A stretch of DNA of 64,000 nucleotides, from assembly GCF_003293695.1 (NCBI RefSeq), contig NZ_CP029556.1, positions 1,932,001 to 1,996,000 on the forward strand, given 5' to 3'. A model generated the notes under the pieces. That model had not been told where the DNA came from. It worked only from the letters and a program-made list of their open reading frames with translations, and ran no database searches. The stretch is from Lysobacter oculi (GTDB taxonomy: Bacteria > Pseudomonadota > Gammaproteobacteria > Xanthomonadales > Xanthomonadaceae). Below are positions 54,655 through 62,193 of this stretch, piece after piece. Within the stretch, counting starts at the first letter, position 1, and the number at the start of each line of letters is the position of its first letter. The translations under genes and the position numbers were made by a program.

Positions 54655-55653
54655 CTAGCCGCGCGTGCCCCAGGCCTCGGCGACGCGCTGCATGCCTTCG
54701 GCCATCGACACCTTCGGCACGTAGCCGAAATCGCGCCGCGCCGGTTCCATGCTGTACCAGTGGGTGGTCGCCAGCTGCTCGGCCAGAAAGCGCGTCATCG
54801 GCGGTTCGCCCTTCAGGCGCAGCAGCGGCCACAGGGTTTTCGGCCGCCGCGCCCGCCGCGTAGGCCAGCTTGAAGGGGATGTGGCGATGCACCTCCGGCG
54901 CACCGGCGGCGCGCAGCAGGGTGTTGACCATGCGTTCCATCGTCCACGGCTCGCCATTGCTGATGAAGTAGGCGCGGCCGGCGCACGCGCTGCCGATGGC
55001 GAGATGGTCGAAGGCATCGAAATGCGCCTGCGCGGCGTTGTCGACATAGGTGGTGTCGATGAGGTTCCGGCCGTCGCCCACCAGCGCCAGCCGGCCGGCG
55101 CGTGCGCGTTCCACCAGCCGCGGCAGCAGCTGGTTGTCGCCGGGGCCCCAGATCAGCCGCGGGCGCAGCGCGACAGTGGCGAGCGTGTCGTCGTTGGCCG
55201 CCAGCACGATCTTCTCCGCCACCTGCTTGGTCGCCGCATACGGCGCCTTCAGGTCTTCGCCATAGGGCACGTCGTCGGCGCTGCCGCCCTCGACCGGATG
55301 CGTGGCGCGGTGGGTCACGCTCGGCGTGGAGGTATGGACCAGCCGCGAAATGAAGTGCTCGCGGCAGGCGGCCAGCACGTTGCCGGTGCCCATCACGTTG
55401 GCGCGGTGGTAGTCCTCGTAATCGCCCCAGGCGCCGGCCTTCGCGGCGTTGTGGAAGATCGCCTCGCAGCCCTGCGCGGCGTCGATGACCGCAAGCCGGT
55501 CGGCCAGGTCGCCCTGCCTCTGCTCGACGCCCAGCGCGTCGAGTTCCGCATAGCGCCCGCGATTGAAACTGACCACGCGATGACCGCGCGCCAGCAGCCC
55601 TTCACACGCTTCTGGCCAAGAAACCCGCCGCCGCCGGTCACCAAGATCTTCAT
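54655..55653 (-). CDS. oleD: OleD, 2-alkyl-3-oxoalkanoate reductase, with two apparent frameshifts
   Basis: NADPH-dependent SDR that reduces the 3-oxo product of OleA to 2-alkyl-3-hydroxyalkanoate. Starts [14 protein letters not shown], then loses the frame near 55606-55612 (one base missing) and resumes [20 protein letters not shown]. Active-site [10 protein letters not shown] and [14 protein letters not shown] (Tyr/Lys) are intact. A second break in a four-T run (54837-54840, one extra base) is repaired by reading [20 protein letters not shown], ending [14 protein letters not shown]. Repaired length about 332 aa, the family norm. Either a broken gene or sequencing error; the other ole genes are intact. 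Confidence 0.9.
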
Positions 55654-55767
55654 TCCGTCCTTCCGGGAAATTCATCGTGCCCGCGCATTCTCCGGCATCC
55701 ACGCCGGCTCACGCATGCGCAACGCCGGCGCTGGCATGGTCGGCCTCCTCCGCAGCGGAGTTCCACG

Positions 55768-56143
55768 ATGACGGATTCAAAGGAAATCATCGCGCTGGAA
55801 ACAGCGTTCTGGCAGGCCATGGTGGAGGGCGATGCGGCAGCGGCCGCCGCCATGATCACCGACCACGCGGCCAACATCGCCATGTTCGGCATCGTCCATT
55901 TCAGCCCCGCGCAATACATCGAAATGGCGGAAAACGGCCCGGCGCGGACGCTGTCGTTCAAGTTCTCGGACGAAAAAGTGTTCTTCCCCACGCCCGATGT
56001 CGCGGTCATCACCCACACGGTCGAACAGTCGTTCTCGATCAACGGGCAAGCCGCAGGACATGACCTGCTACGACAGCACCGTGTGGGTGTGCGGCGATGC
56101 CGGCTGGCGTGCCGCCCTGCACACCGAAAGCCGCAAGGAATAG
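55768..56143 (+). CDS. SnoaL/DUF4440-like small protein, with an apparent frameshift
   Basis: 124 aa after repair. MTDSKEIIALETAFWQAMVE, MITDHAANIAMFGIVHFSPA: the cone-shaped alpha+beta NTF2-like fold of SnoaL/DUF4440 proteins. The frame breaks at NGQAAG; dropping one G of 56042-56044 gives GKPQDMTCYDSTVWVCGDAG and RAALHTESRKE before TAG at 56141-56143. Opposite strand to oleC and oleD, which flank it. Function unknown. Confidence 0.75.
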
Positions 56144-56161
56144 CTTCCCGGGTAACGCGGT

Positions 56162-57865
56162 TCAGGCGGCCGGCTGGCGCGCGGCCCAGGCCGCGAGTTT
56201 TTCGCGACCGATCTTGGCGTTGTGGCGGATGTCGACCGGAAACGCCTGCGGGTAACGCAGGAAACGCGCGACCTTGGCGGTATGCACGAAGCCGTCGGCG
56301 ATGCGCCGCAGCTCGGCCTCGATGCGCGGCCATTCGCTGGCGGCGATGCCTTCGCGCAGTTCCACGCACAGCACCGGCGCCATACCGGCCGCGCGCGCGG
56401 CTTCGTGCAGGCGGCCGCTGCCGGCATCCAGCTCCAGCGTCCGCGCATCGGCAGCGCGCGGCACGCCGACCAGCGCGGTGCGGGCGACATCGGGATGGGT
56501 GTTGAACACCGGCTCGATCTGCTCGGTGCAGAGCGTGGTCTGCGCATCCACCCCCACGCGTTGCGACTTGCGGCCGCAGAACCACAGCCGGCCTTCGCCA
56601 TCCACATAGCCCAGGTCACCCATGCGGTGGACGATGCGTTCACCGCCGTCGTGCCGCTCGCGGATCTTGGCCAGCGCGGTCTGCGCGTCGCGGTTGAAAT
56701 AGCTGTCGGTGGCGCTGGGCCCGGCCACGGTGATCTCGCCGACGATGCCTTGCGGCACTTCGCGCACGCCGGACCAATCCGCGATGGCGTCATCGGTGAT
56801 CGCGATGATGCGCACCGTATTGCCTTCGACCGGCCGCCCGACGCAGGTGCCGGCGCCGGCTTCGGTGCGTTCGCGCAGGGTCAGCAGTTCGCGGCCTTCG
56901 ATCACCGCCACCGGCAGGCATTCGGTGGCGCCGTAGGGCGTCCACAGCTGCGCGCCTTCGGGCAGCAGGCTGAGCATTTTCGCCACCACGTCAGGCGGCA
57001 CCGGCGCGCCGGCGCTGGTCGCGCGCATCACGCCCGGCAGCGGCTCGCCGTGCTCGGCCAGCACGCGTATCAACGCGGGCGAACCGAACAGCTGGGTCAC
57101 GCCGAAGCGCCTGATCGCCGCATGCAGCTTGCGCGGGTCGGCCTGCGCCGGCCGCGTCGGATCCATGTCGGGGATGATCGACGTGAGGCCGAGCGCGGGG
57201 TCGAACAGCGCGAACGGCGGAAAGGTCGGCAGGTCCACGCCGCCGGGCTCGATGCCGAACGCGCGCCGCAGCATGTCGATCTGCGCGATGAAATGGCGAT
57301 GCCGGTAGACCACGCCCTTCGGCACGCCGGTCGAGCCGCTGGTGAACAGGATCGCGGCGATGTCATCGCCATGGGTGTCACCGAAATCGCGCGGCGCCTT
57401 CGCGCCTTCGCGCTCGACCTCGGCCAGGGTGGCGTCGGCCAGCCAGGCGCGACGGCCGGTGGTGATGGCGATGCGCGCCGACTTCGCCCATCCCAATATC
57501 CTGCGGGCCAGCATCGCCAGCGGGATGCCGATGAAAGCCGCGGGCTGCGCTTCACCCAGGCATTGCCGCAGCGCGCGACGGTCGATGCCCGGGTCCACCA
57601 GCACCGGCACCGCGCCGAGCTTGAACAGCGCGAACATCAGCAGGAAGAACTCCGGCGTCGGCCGCACCATCACCACCGTGCGGCTGCCGCGCACGATGCC
57701 GCGCAGATGCAGGCCGGCGGCGATGGCGTCGCTGCGGGCATCCAGCTCGCCGCAGCTCAGGGCGATGTCGTAGCCGCCGCGTCCCGGGCAACGCATGGCG
57801 ATGCGGTCGGGGGCTTCGCGGGCGCGTTCGCGCAGGCTGTCGGCGATGTTGGTGCGCGTCTGCAT
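56162..57865 (-). CDS. oleC: OleC, beta-lactone synthetase (AMP-dependent ligase family)
   Basis: Converts 2-alkyl-3-hydroxyalkanoate to a cis-beta-lactone using ATP in long-chain olefin synthesis. 567 aa. AAILFTSGSTGVPKGVVYRH (adenylate P-loop), SAGAPVPPDVVAKMLSLLPE, LWTPYGATECLPVAVIEGRE, HRMGDLGYVDGEGRLWFCGR and a C-terminal KVARFLRYPQAFPVDIRHNA. Start MQTRTNIADSLRERAREAPD at 57865 chosen over an extension that would overlap the YkgJ-like gene. Confidence 0.93.
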   Translation of the reverse strand: MQTRTNIADSLRERAREAPDRIAMRCPGRGGYDIALSCGELDARSDAIAAGLHLRGIVRGSRTVVMVRPTPEFFLLMFALFKLGAVPVLVDPGIDRRALRQCLGEAQPAAFIGIPLAMLARRILGWAKSARIAITTGRRAWLADATLAEVEREGAKAPRDFGDTHGDDIAAILFTSGSTGVPKGVVYRHRHFIAQIDMLRRAFGIEPGGVDLPTFPPFALFDPALGLTSIIPDMDPTRPAQADPRKLHAAIRRFGVTQLFGSPALIRVLAEHGEPLPGVMRATSAGAPVPPDVVAKMLSLLPEGAQLWTPYGATECLPVAVIEGRELLTLRERTEAGAGTCVGRPVEGNTVRIIAITDDAIADWSGVREVPQGIVGEITVAGPSATDSYFNRDAQTALAKIRERHDGGERIVHRMGDLGYVDGEGRLWFCGRKSQRVGVDAQTTLCTEQIEPVFNTHPDVARTALVGVPRAADARTLELDAGSGRLHEAARAAGMAPVLCVELREGIAASEWPRIEAELRRIADGFVHTAKVARFLRYPQAFPVDIRHNAKIGREKLAAWAARQPAA

Positions 57866-57917
57866 GCGGGCATTGTCGCAGCCCTTGCGCGCGACGGTCC
57901 TTCGGGGAAAATTGCGC

Positions 57918-58316
57918 ATGACCGCCGCCCGCCCGACCCATCCCTGCCTGACCTGCGGCGCCTGCTGCGCGTACTTCCGCGTCAGCTTCCACTGGTCGGA
58001 GGCCGACCCGTCACTCGGCGGCCAGGTGCCCTTTGAACTGACCGAGCCGCTGCGCACGCATGAGCGGGTGATGCGCGGCACCTCGCAGGAACACCCGCGC
58101 TGCGTGGCGCTGGATGCGGAGATCGGGCGCTATTCGCGCTGCACCATCCACGACCGGCGGCCTTCGGTCTGCGCGCTGGTGCCGGCCAGTTACGAATTCG
58201 GCCAGCCGAGCCGGCAATGCGACATCTCGCGGCAGGCGCATGGCCTGCCCGCGCTCACGCCGGCCGACTGGACCGGCGTGGACGAGGCCGAGAAAAACCC
58301 GCTGCCGGACGCCTGA
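57918..58316 (+). CDS. YkgJ-type cysteine-cluster protein
   Basis: 132 aa, CxxCxxCC-type metal-binding domain: HPCLTCGACCAYFRVSFHWS, RCVALDAEIGRYSRCTIHDR, RPSVCALVPASYEFGQPS, RQCDISRQAHGL. Likely Zn or Fe-S binding; family function unknown. It lies on the opposite strand within the ole cluster. Confidence 0.87.
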   Translation: MTAARPTHPCLTCGACCAYFRVSFHWSEADPSLGGQVPFELTEPLRTHERVMRGTSQEHPRCVALDAEIGRYSRCTIHDRRPSVCALVPASYEFGQPSRQCDISRQAHGLPALTPADWTGVDEAEKNPLPDA

Positions 58317-58325
58317 GCGCGCGCC

Positions 58326-59564
58326 TCAGCGCGGACGCAGCCGCATCGCCAGCTTGCGCACGCGTTCGAACGGCATGCCGTCGCCGGGCTGGGTCAGCCC
58401 ATGCATCACCCCGCGCCGGAACGGACGCGCATGGCGACCGATGCCGAGCGCCAGCTTGCGCAGCGCACGGGCCGGCACGCGGTCGTCGGTGTAGAGCGCG
58501 GAGACCAGCCAGGTGGCGAGGTAGAGCGGGCGCGTCGCCGCGCGGTGTTCGATGTCGTAGCTGGCCAGCAGGCGCGGGCCCCAGATCGCCTCGCCCTTGG
58601 CCAGCGCGTCGAGGATGCGCGATGCCAGCGACTCCACCGACAGCAGCCCGAAGTTGAAGCCGTGCGCGGTCACCGGATGCATGCCGACCGCCGCATCACC
58701 GATGCAGGCGAAGCGGGTGGCGTGGAAGCGCTCCGGATACACGCCGACCAGCGGATAGGCGACCGCCGGGCCGATCCGCTTCATGTCGCCGAGGCGGTGG
58801 TCGAAGCGTTCGGTCATCGCGGCGTCGAAGGCGTCGGCATCCAGCGCCAGCAGGTCGTCGATCTCGCCGCGGGTCGCGGTCAGCACGGCGGAGGATGCGT
58901 TTGCGTCGTGCACCGGCAGCAGCGCCAGCGTCTGCCCGTAGCGGAACCATTCCCAGGCCACCGCGTCGTGCGGCACTTCATGGCGCATCCGCACCACCAG
59001 CATGGTCTTGCCGAAGTCGTGCAGGTCGGCGCGGATGCCCATCGCGCGGCGGCTCTCGGAGAAGCGGCTGTCGGCGGCCACCAGCAACTGCGCGTGCAGC
59101 ACGCGGCCATCGGCCAGCCGCACTTCGGCGCCGGCATCATCCGCGCGCACGCCGACCACCTTGGCAGCGGCGATCACCTCGACATCGGCGCATTCGCGCA
59201 CCGCATCCCAGGCCGCGCGACGGATCGCATGGTTCGACACCAGCCAGCCCAGCTGCGACTGGCCGCTTTCCGCATGCGAGAACAACAGGCCGGAAGCATC
59301 ATCGCCATCGATCACCTGCGCGTCGCGCAGCGTGCCGATGTCGGTGTCGGCGATGCGCGCCCACAGTCCGTGCTCGCGCAGCCAGCGCTGCGAACGGTGG
59401 GTCAGCGCGATCTCGCGGCCATCGTCGGGCGGGTTGGCCAGCGCGTCTTCCGGCTGCTGCTCGACCAGCGCGATGCGCAGGCCACTGCCGGCCAGCGCGC
59501 GGGCGAAGCACAGCCCGGTGGGACCGGCGCCGATGACGACGATGTCGTACGGGGAAGAAGACAT
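58326..59564 (-). CDS. FAD-dependent aromatic hydroxylase, UbiH/UbiM-like
   Basis: 412-aa flavoprotein monooxygenase of the UbiH/COQ6 type. IVVIGAGPTGLCFARALAGS (GxGxxG), DGREIALTHRSQRWLREHGL, LVAADSRFSESRRAMGI, FACIGDAAVGMHPVTAHGFN (GD motif with conserved HPVTAHG). REIALTHRS recalls UbiM, the ubiquinone hydroxylase found in some proteobacteria, but substrate assignment is inference. Cotranscription with oleB is possible (64 bp); a role in ubiquinone or in olefin metabolism cannot be decided. Confidence 0.82.
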   Translation of the reverse strand: MSSSPYDIVVIGAGPTGLCFARALAGSGLRIALVEQQPEDALANPPDDGREIALTHRSQRWLREHGLWARIADTDIGTLRDAQVIDGDDASGLLFSHAESGQSQLGWLVSNHAIRRAAWDAVRECADVEVIAAAKVVGVRADDAGAEVRLADGRVLHAQLLVAADSRFSESRRAMGIRADLHDFGKTMLVVRMRHEVPHDAVAWEWFRYGQTLALLPVHDANASSAVLTATRGEIDDLLALDADAFDAAMTERFDHRLGDMKRIGPAVAYPLVGVYPERFHATRFACIGDAAVGMHPVTAHGFNFGLLSVESLASRILDALAKGEAIWGPRLLASYDIEHRAATRPLYLATWLVSALYTDDRVPARALRKLALGIGRHARPFRRGVMHGLTQPGDGMPFERVRKLAMRLRPR

Positions 59565-59628
59565 GCGCGCACTCCGTTCGGGGGAATGCGCGCCACGCTA
59601 GCGCGCGCGACCGGTGTGGCCGTTGATG

Positions 59629-60549
59629 TCAGTCAAGCGGATGCGCATCGAGGAAGGCGCGGATCGCCGGCACCAGCGCCTCGTGCCTGTCTTCCATCAC
59701 GTAATGGCCGGCGTCGTCGAAGGCGTGCAGCTCGGCCTGCGGCAGGGCGCGGGTGAAGCCGGCCAGGAAATGCCGGTCGAAGACGAAATCCTTCAGCCCC
59801 CAGCCGATGAACACCGGCCGGTCGGCGTACGCGGGCAACTGCCGTTCCGCCGCCTGCAGCAGCGACCAGGCGCGGTCGTTCGCATCGAGCGGAATGTCCT
59901 GCATGAAGCGCAGGGTGGAAATCGCGTTGGCCCAGCCGTCGTAGACGCCGCTGTAGGCCTGCTTCACTTCGGGCGACAGGCGACGTTTCGTGCCGAATGC
60001 CGCCGCACCACGCGCGAACAGGTTGAAGCGGCGGATCAGCCAGCCGCCGACCCTGGAATGCCGGCCCGCGGCGATCCGCCACGGCATCGGCTTTGCCGCC
60101 GGCAGCGGGAACGAAGCCGTGTTGGTGATGACCAGCCGCTTGACCCGCGACGGATCCTTCAGCGCCCAGCCGAAGCCGATCATCCCGCCCCAGTCGTGCA
60201 CGGCCAGCGTGACCGGCCCGGTGACGCCGAGATGCGCCAGCAGCGCGTCCAGGTCGTCGATGCGCGAGGCCAGCGTGTAGTCGTAGCGCGGCGATGCACC
60301 GGGCGCGTCGTCCGGCTTGTCGGACAGGCCCATGCCGACATGGTCCGGCACGATGCAGCGGTATTGCTTGTCGAAAGCGGGGTCCGTCAGCCCGTTGACC
60401 AGATGCCGCCAGTAGAAGCTCCACGACGGATTGCCGTGCAACATGACGACGACCTCGCCGTCGCGCGGTCCTTCGTCGAGATACGACATCTCGATGCCGG
60501 GACGGACTTCGAAGCGCGCCGGCTGGAACGGGTAATCGGGGAAACGCAT
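59629..60549 (-). CDS. oleB: OleB, beta-lactone decarboxylase (haloalkane-dehalogenase fold)
   Basis: 306-aa alpha/beta hydrolase: VMLHGNPSWSFYWRHLVNGL (oxyanion), nucleophile Asp119 in LAVHDWGGMIGFGWALKD, DDAGHYVMEDRHEALVPAIR (catalytic His). An Asp rather than Ser nucleophile is diagnostic of the haloalkane-dehalogenase-like OleB that decarboxylates cis-beta-lactones to olefins. Follows oleA by 24 bp. Confidence 0.92.
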   Translation of the reverse strand: MRFPDYPFQPARFEVRPGIEMSYLDEGPRDGEVVVMLHGNPSWSFYWRHLVNGLTDPAFDKQYRCIVPDHVGMGLSDKPDDAPGASPRYDYTLASRIDDLDALLAHLGVTGPVTLAVHDWGGMIGFGWALKDPSRVKRLVITNTASFPLPAAKPMPWRIAAGRHSRVGGWLIRRFNLFARGAAAFGTKRRLSPEVKQAYSGVYDGWANAISTLRFMQDIPLDANDRAWSLLQAAERQLPAYADRPVFIGWGLKDFVFDRHFLAGFTRALPQAELHAFDDAGHYVMEDRHEALVPAIRAFLDAHPLD

Positions 60550-60573
60550 GCGGGAATCAGGCGCCGCGCGCGG

Positions 60574-61590
60574 TCACCACACCACTTCCGACATCGTGCA
60601 GTTCAGGCCGGAACCGATGCCGAGCAGCGCGATGCGGTCGCCCTTCTTCAGGCGGCCGGCCTGCTTGAGCTTGGACAGCACGATCGGCACCGAGGCCGGA
60701 CCGATGTTGCCGTGCTCGCCGAAGATGGTCATGACCTTCTTCGGGTCGATGCCGATGTTCTGGATCAGCGTCTGGGTGTGCACCTTGCTGACCTGGTGGA
60801 CCACGAACTGGTCCAGCTCGTGCGCGGCCCAGCCCATCGCCTGCACGGCCGCGGCGAAGGTTTTCTGCGCCAGCTTCATGCCCTGCACCAGCAGCTGCTT
60901 GGTGTCGGTGACCATGCGGTCCAGGTTGCCGCGGCAGAGCGTGTTCCACTCGGTCGCCGAGCGGGTCACGCCGCCCTTGTAGCGCGGCGCGTCGGGGTGC
61001 AGGTCGGCGCGCGACAGCACCATGCCGGCGGCACCGGAACCGAGCGTCAGCGTGGCCAGCTCGTTGCGGAATTCGTCCTCGGTGGAATCCGGGCGCAGCA
61101 TCCGCTCGATGGTCTTCTCGTAGGCGAGGTCGGCGGTTTCGCCATCCACCACCAGCGCGTAGTCGATCTCACCGCGCTCGATCATCCGCGCCGCCATGTC
61201 CATGCCGTTGATGAAGGCGAGGCAGGCGTTGGCGACGTCGTAGTTCTGGCAGGTGTCGCCGACCTGCAGGTTGCCGGCCACGATGCTCGCGGTGGACGGC
61301 TCCAGATAGTCGCGGCTGACCGAGGTGCTGACCAGCAGGCCCAGCTGGTCGGCGCGGATGCCGGCATCGTCCAGGGCCAGCACGCCGGCTTCGGTGGCGG
61401 CATCGGAGGACAGCTTGTCGGTGCCCCAGAGCCGGCGGGCATGGATGCCGGCGATGTCCTTCAGCACGTCAACGCGGATGCCGAGGCGGTCCAGCGTGGG
61501 TTTGAGGCGCTGGTTGATCTCGTCCGAGGTCAACGACTGCGGCGCGTCCACGTGGGCGAGACCGGCGATGGCGACATTCTGGAACAGCAT
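60574..61590 (-). CDS. oleA: OleA, 3-oxoacyl-ACP synthase III-like head-to-head condensing enzyme
   Basis: 338-aa thiolase that joins two fatty acyl-CoAs to a 2-alkyl-3-ketoacid, starting the pathway. LVSTSVSRDYLEPSTAS with Glu97, NYDVANACLAFINGMDMAAR with Cys123 (26 residues apart, as for Glu117/Cys143 of X. campestris OleA), FVVHQVSKVHTQTLIQNI (His) and FGEHGNIGPASVPIVLSKLK (Asn). First gene of the leftward ole group. Confidence 0.94.
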   Translation of the reverse strand: MLFQNVAIAGLAHVDAPQSLTSDEINQRLKPTLDRLGIRVDVLKDIAGIHARRLWGTDKLSSDAATEAGVLALDDAGIRADQLGLLVSTSVSRDYLEPSTASIVAGNLQVGDTCQNYDVANACLAFINGMDMAARMIERGEIDYALVVDGETADLAYEKTIERMLRPDSTEDEFRNELATLTLGSGAAGMVLSRADLHPDAPRYKGGVTRSATEWNTLCRGNLDRMVTDTKQLLVQGMKLAQKTFAAAVQAMGWAAHELDQFVVHQVSKVHTQTLIQNIGIDPKKVMTIFGEHGNIGPASVPIVLSKLKQAGRLKKGDRIALLGIGSGLNCTMSEVVW

Positions 61591-61680
61591 GCTGGGTGGG
61601 CTCTGGGCGAAACAAAGACCGCCTAGATTACCGGTTCGCAGGCCCCGCCGCAGCAGAACCCGACATGACGCCGGGTATGT

Positions 61681-62004
61681 TCAGCGTTTACAGCGCCACG
61701 CGGCGAAGCGCTGGGTGCCCTCGGTGGGCGCGTTCAGCGGGTGGATGTCGGTGGCGGGGATGCCGGCGGCCTGGTTGCGGGCCAGCGTCTCCAGCTCCTC
61801 GGCGACGCGCAGCGGGTTGCGCTTGTACAGGGCCACCTTGTCGGTGACTTCCACCTCGATTTCGCCCACCTTGTCGCAGCCGGCCGGGGCGGCACGGAGC
61901 ACCTTCACGCCCTGCGCGGCGGGCGCGATCGGCACCCAGGTGCAGCCGGACACGATGAACAGGGCGGCGGTGGCGGACAGCAGGCAGGCGAGACGAAGGC
62001 GCAT
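61681..62004 (-). CDS. DUF4156 lipoprotein
   Basis: 107 aa. Lipobox ALFIVSGC (Cys21) and the DUF4156 body: CTWVPIAPAAQGVKVLRAAP, GCDKVGEIEVEVTDKVALYK, VAEELETLARNQAAGIPATD. Related to YjeI of E. coli; function unknown. Confidence 0.85.
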   Translation of the reverse strand: MRLRLACLLSATAALFIVSGCTWVPIAPAAQGVKVLRAAPAGCDKVGEIEVEVTDKVALYKRNPLRVAEELETLARNQAAGIPATDIHPLNAPTEGTQRFAAWRCKR

Positions 62005-62139
62005 CGGACAACTCCACGGGGGAATGGGGTGGCGATGCCGGCGGATGCCGCGACATCGATACAAAAACCGGGGAAAGCCGCCGCGGTGGCGGATTCCGGC
62101 AAGGCGAGCCCCGCCAACGTAGCGGGTTCGCACATAAAC

Positions 62140-62164
62140 GATGCCCGCCATTGTGGCGGGCATC
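62140..62164 (-). terminator. Hairpin downstream of the M16 peptidase gene
   Basis: GATGCCCGCC (62140-62149) pairs with GGCGGGCATC (62155-62164) around a 5-nt loop, 30 bp past the peptidase stop. The T-run after it is weak. Confidence 0.65.
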
Positions 62165-62193
62165 TGGGTGCAGCGGAACCGCGAAGCTGAACC

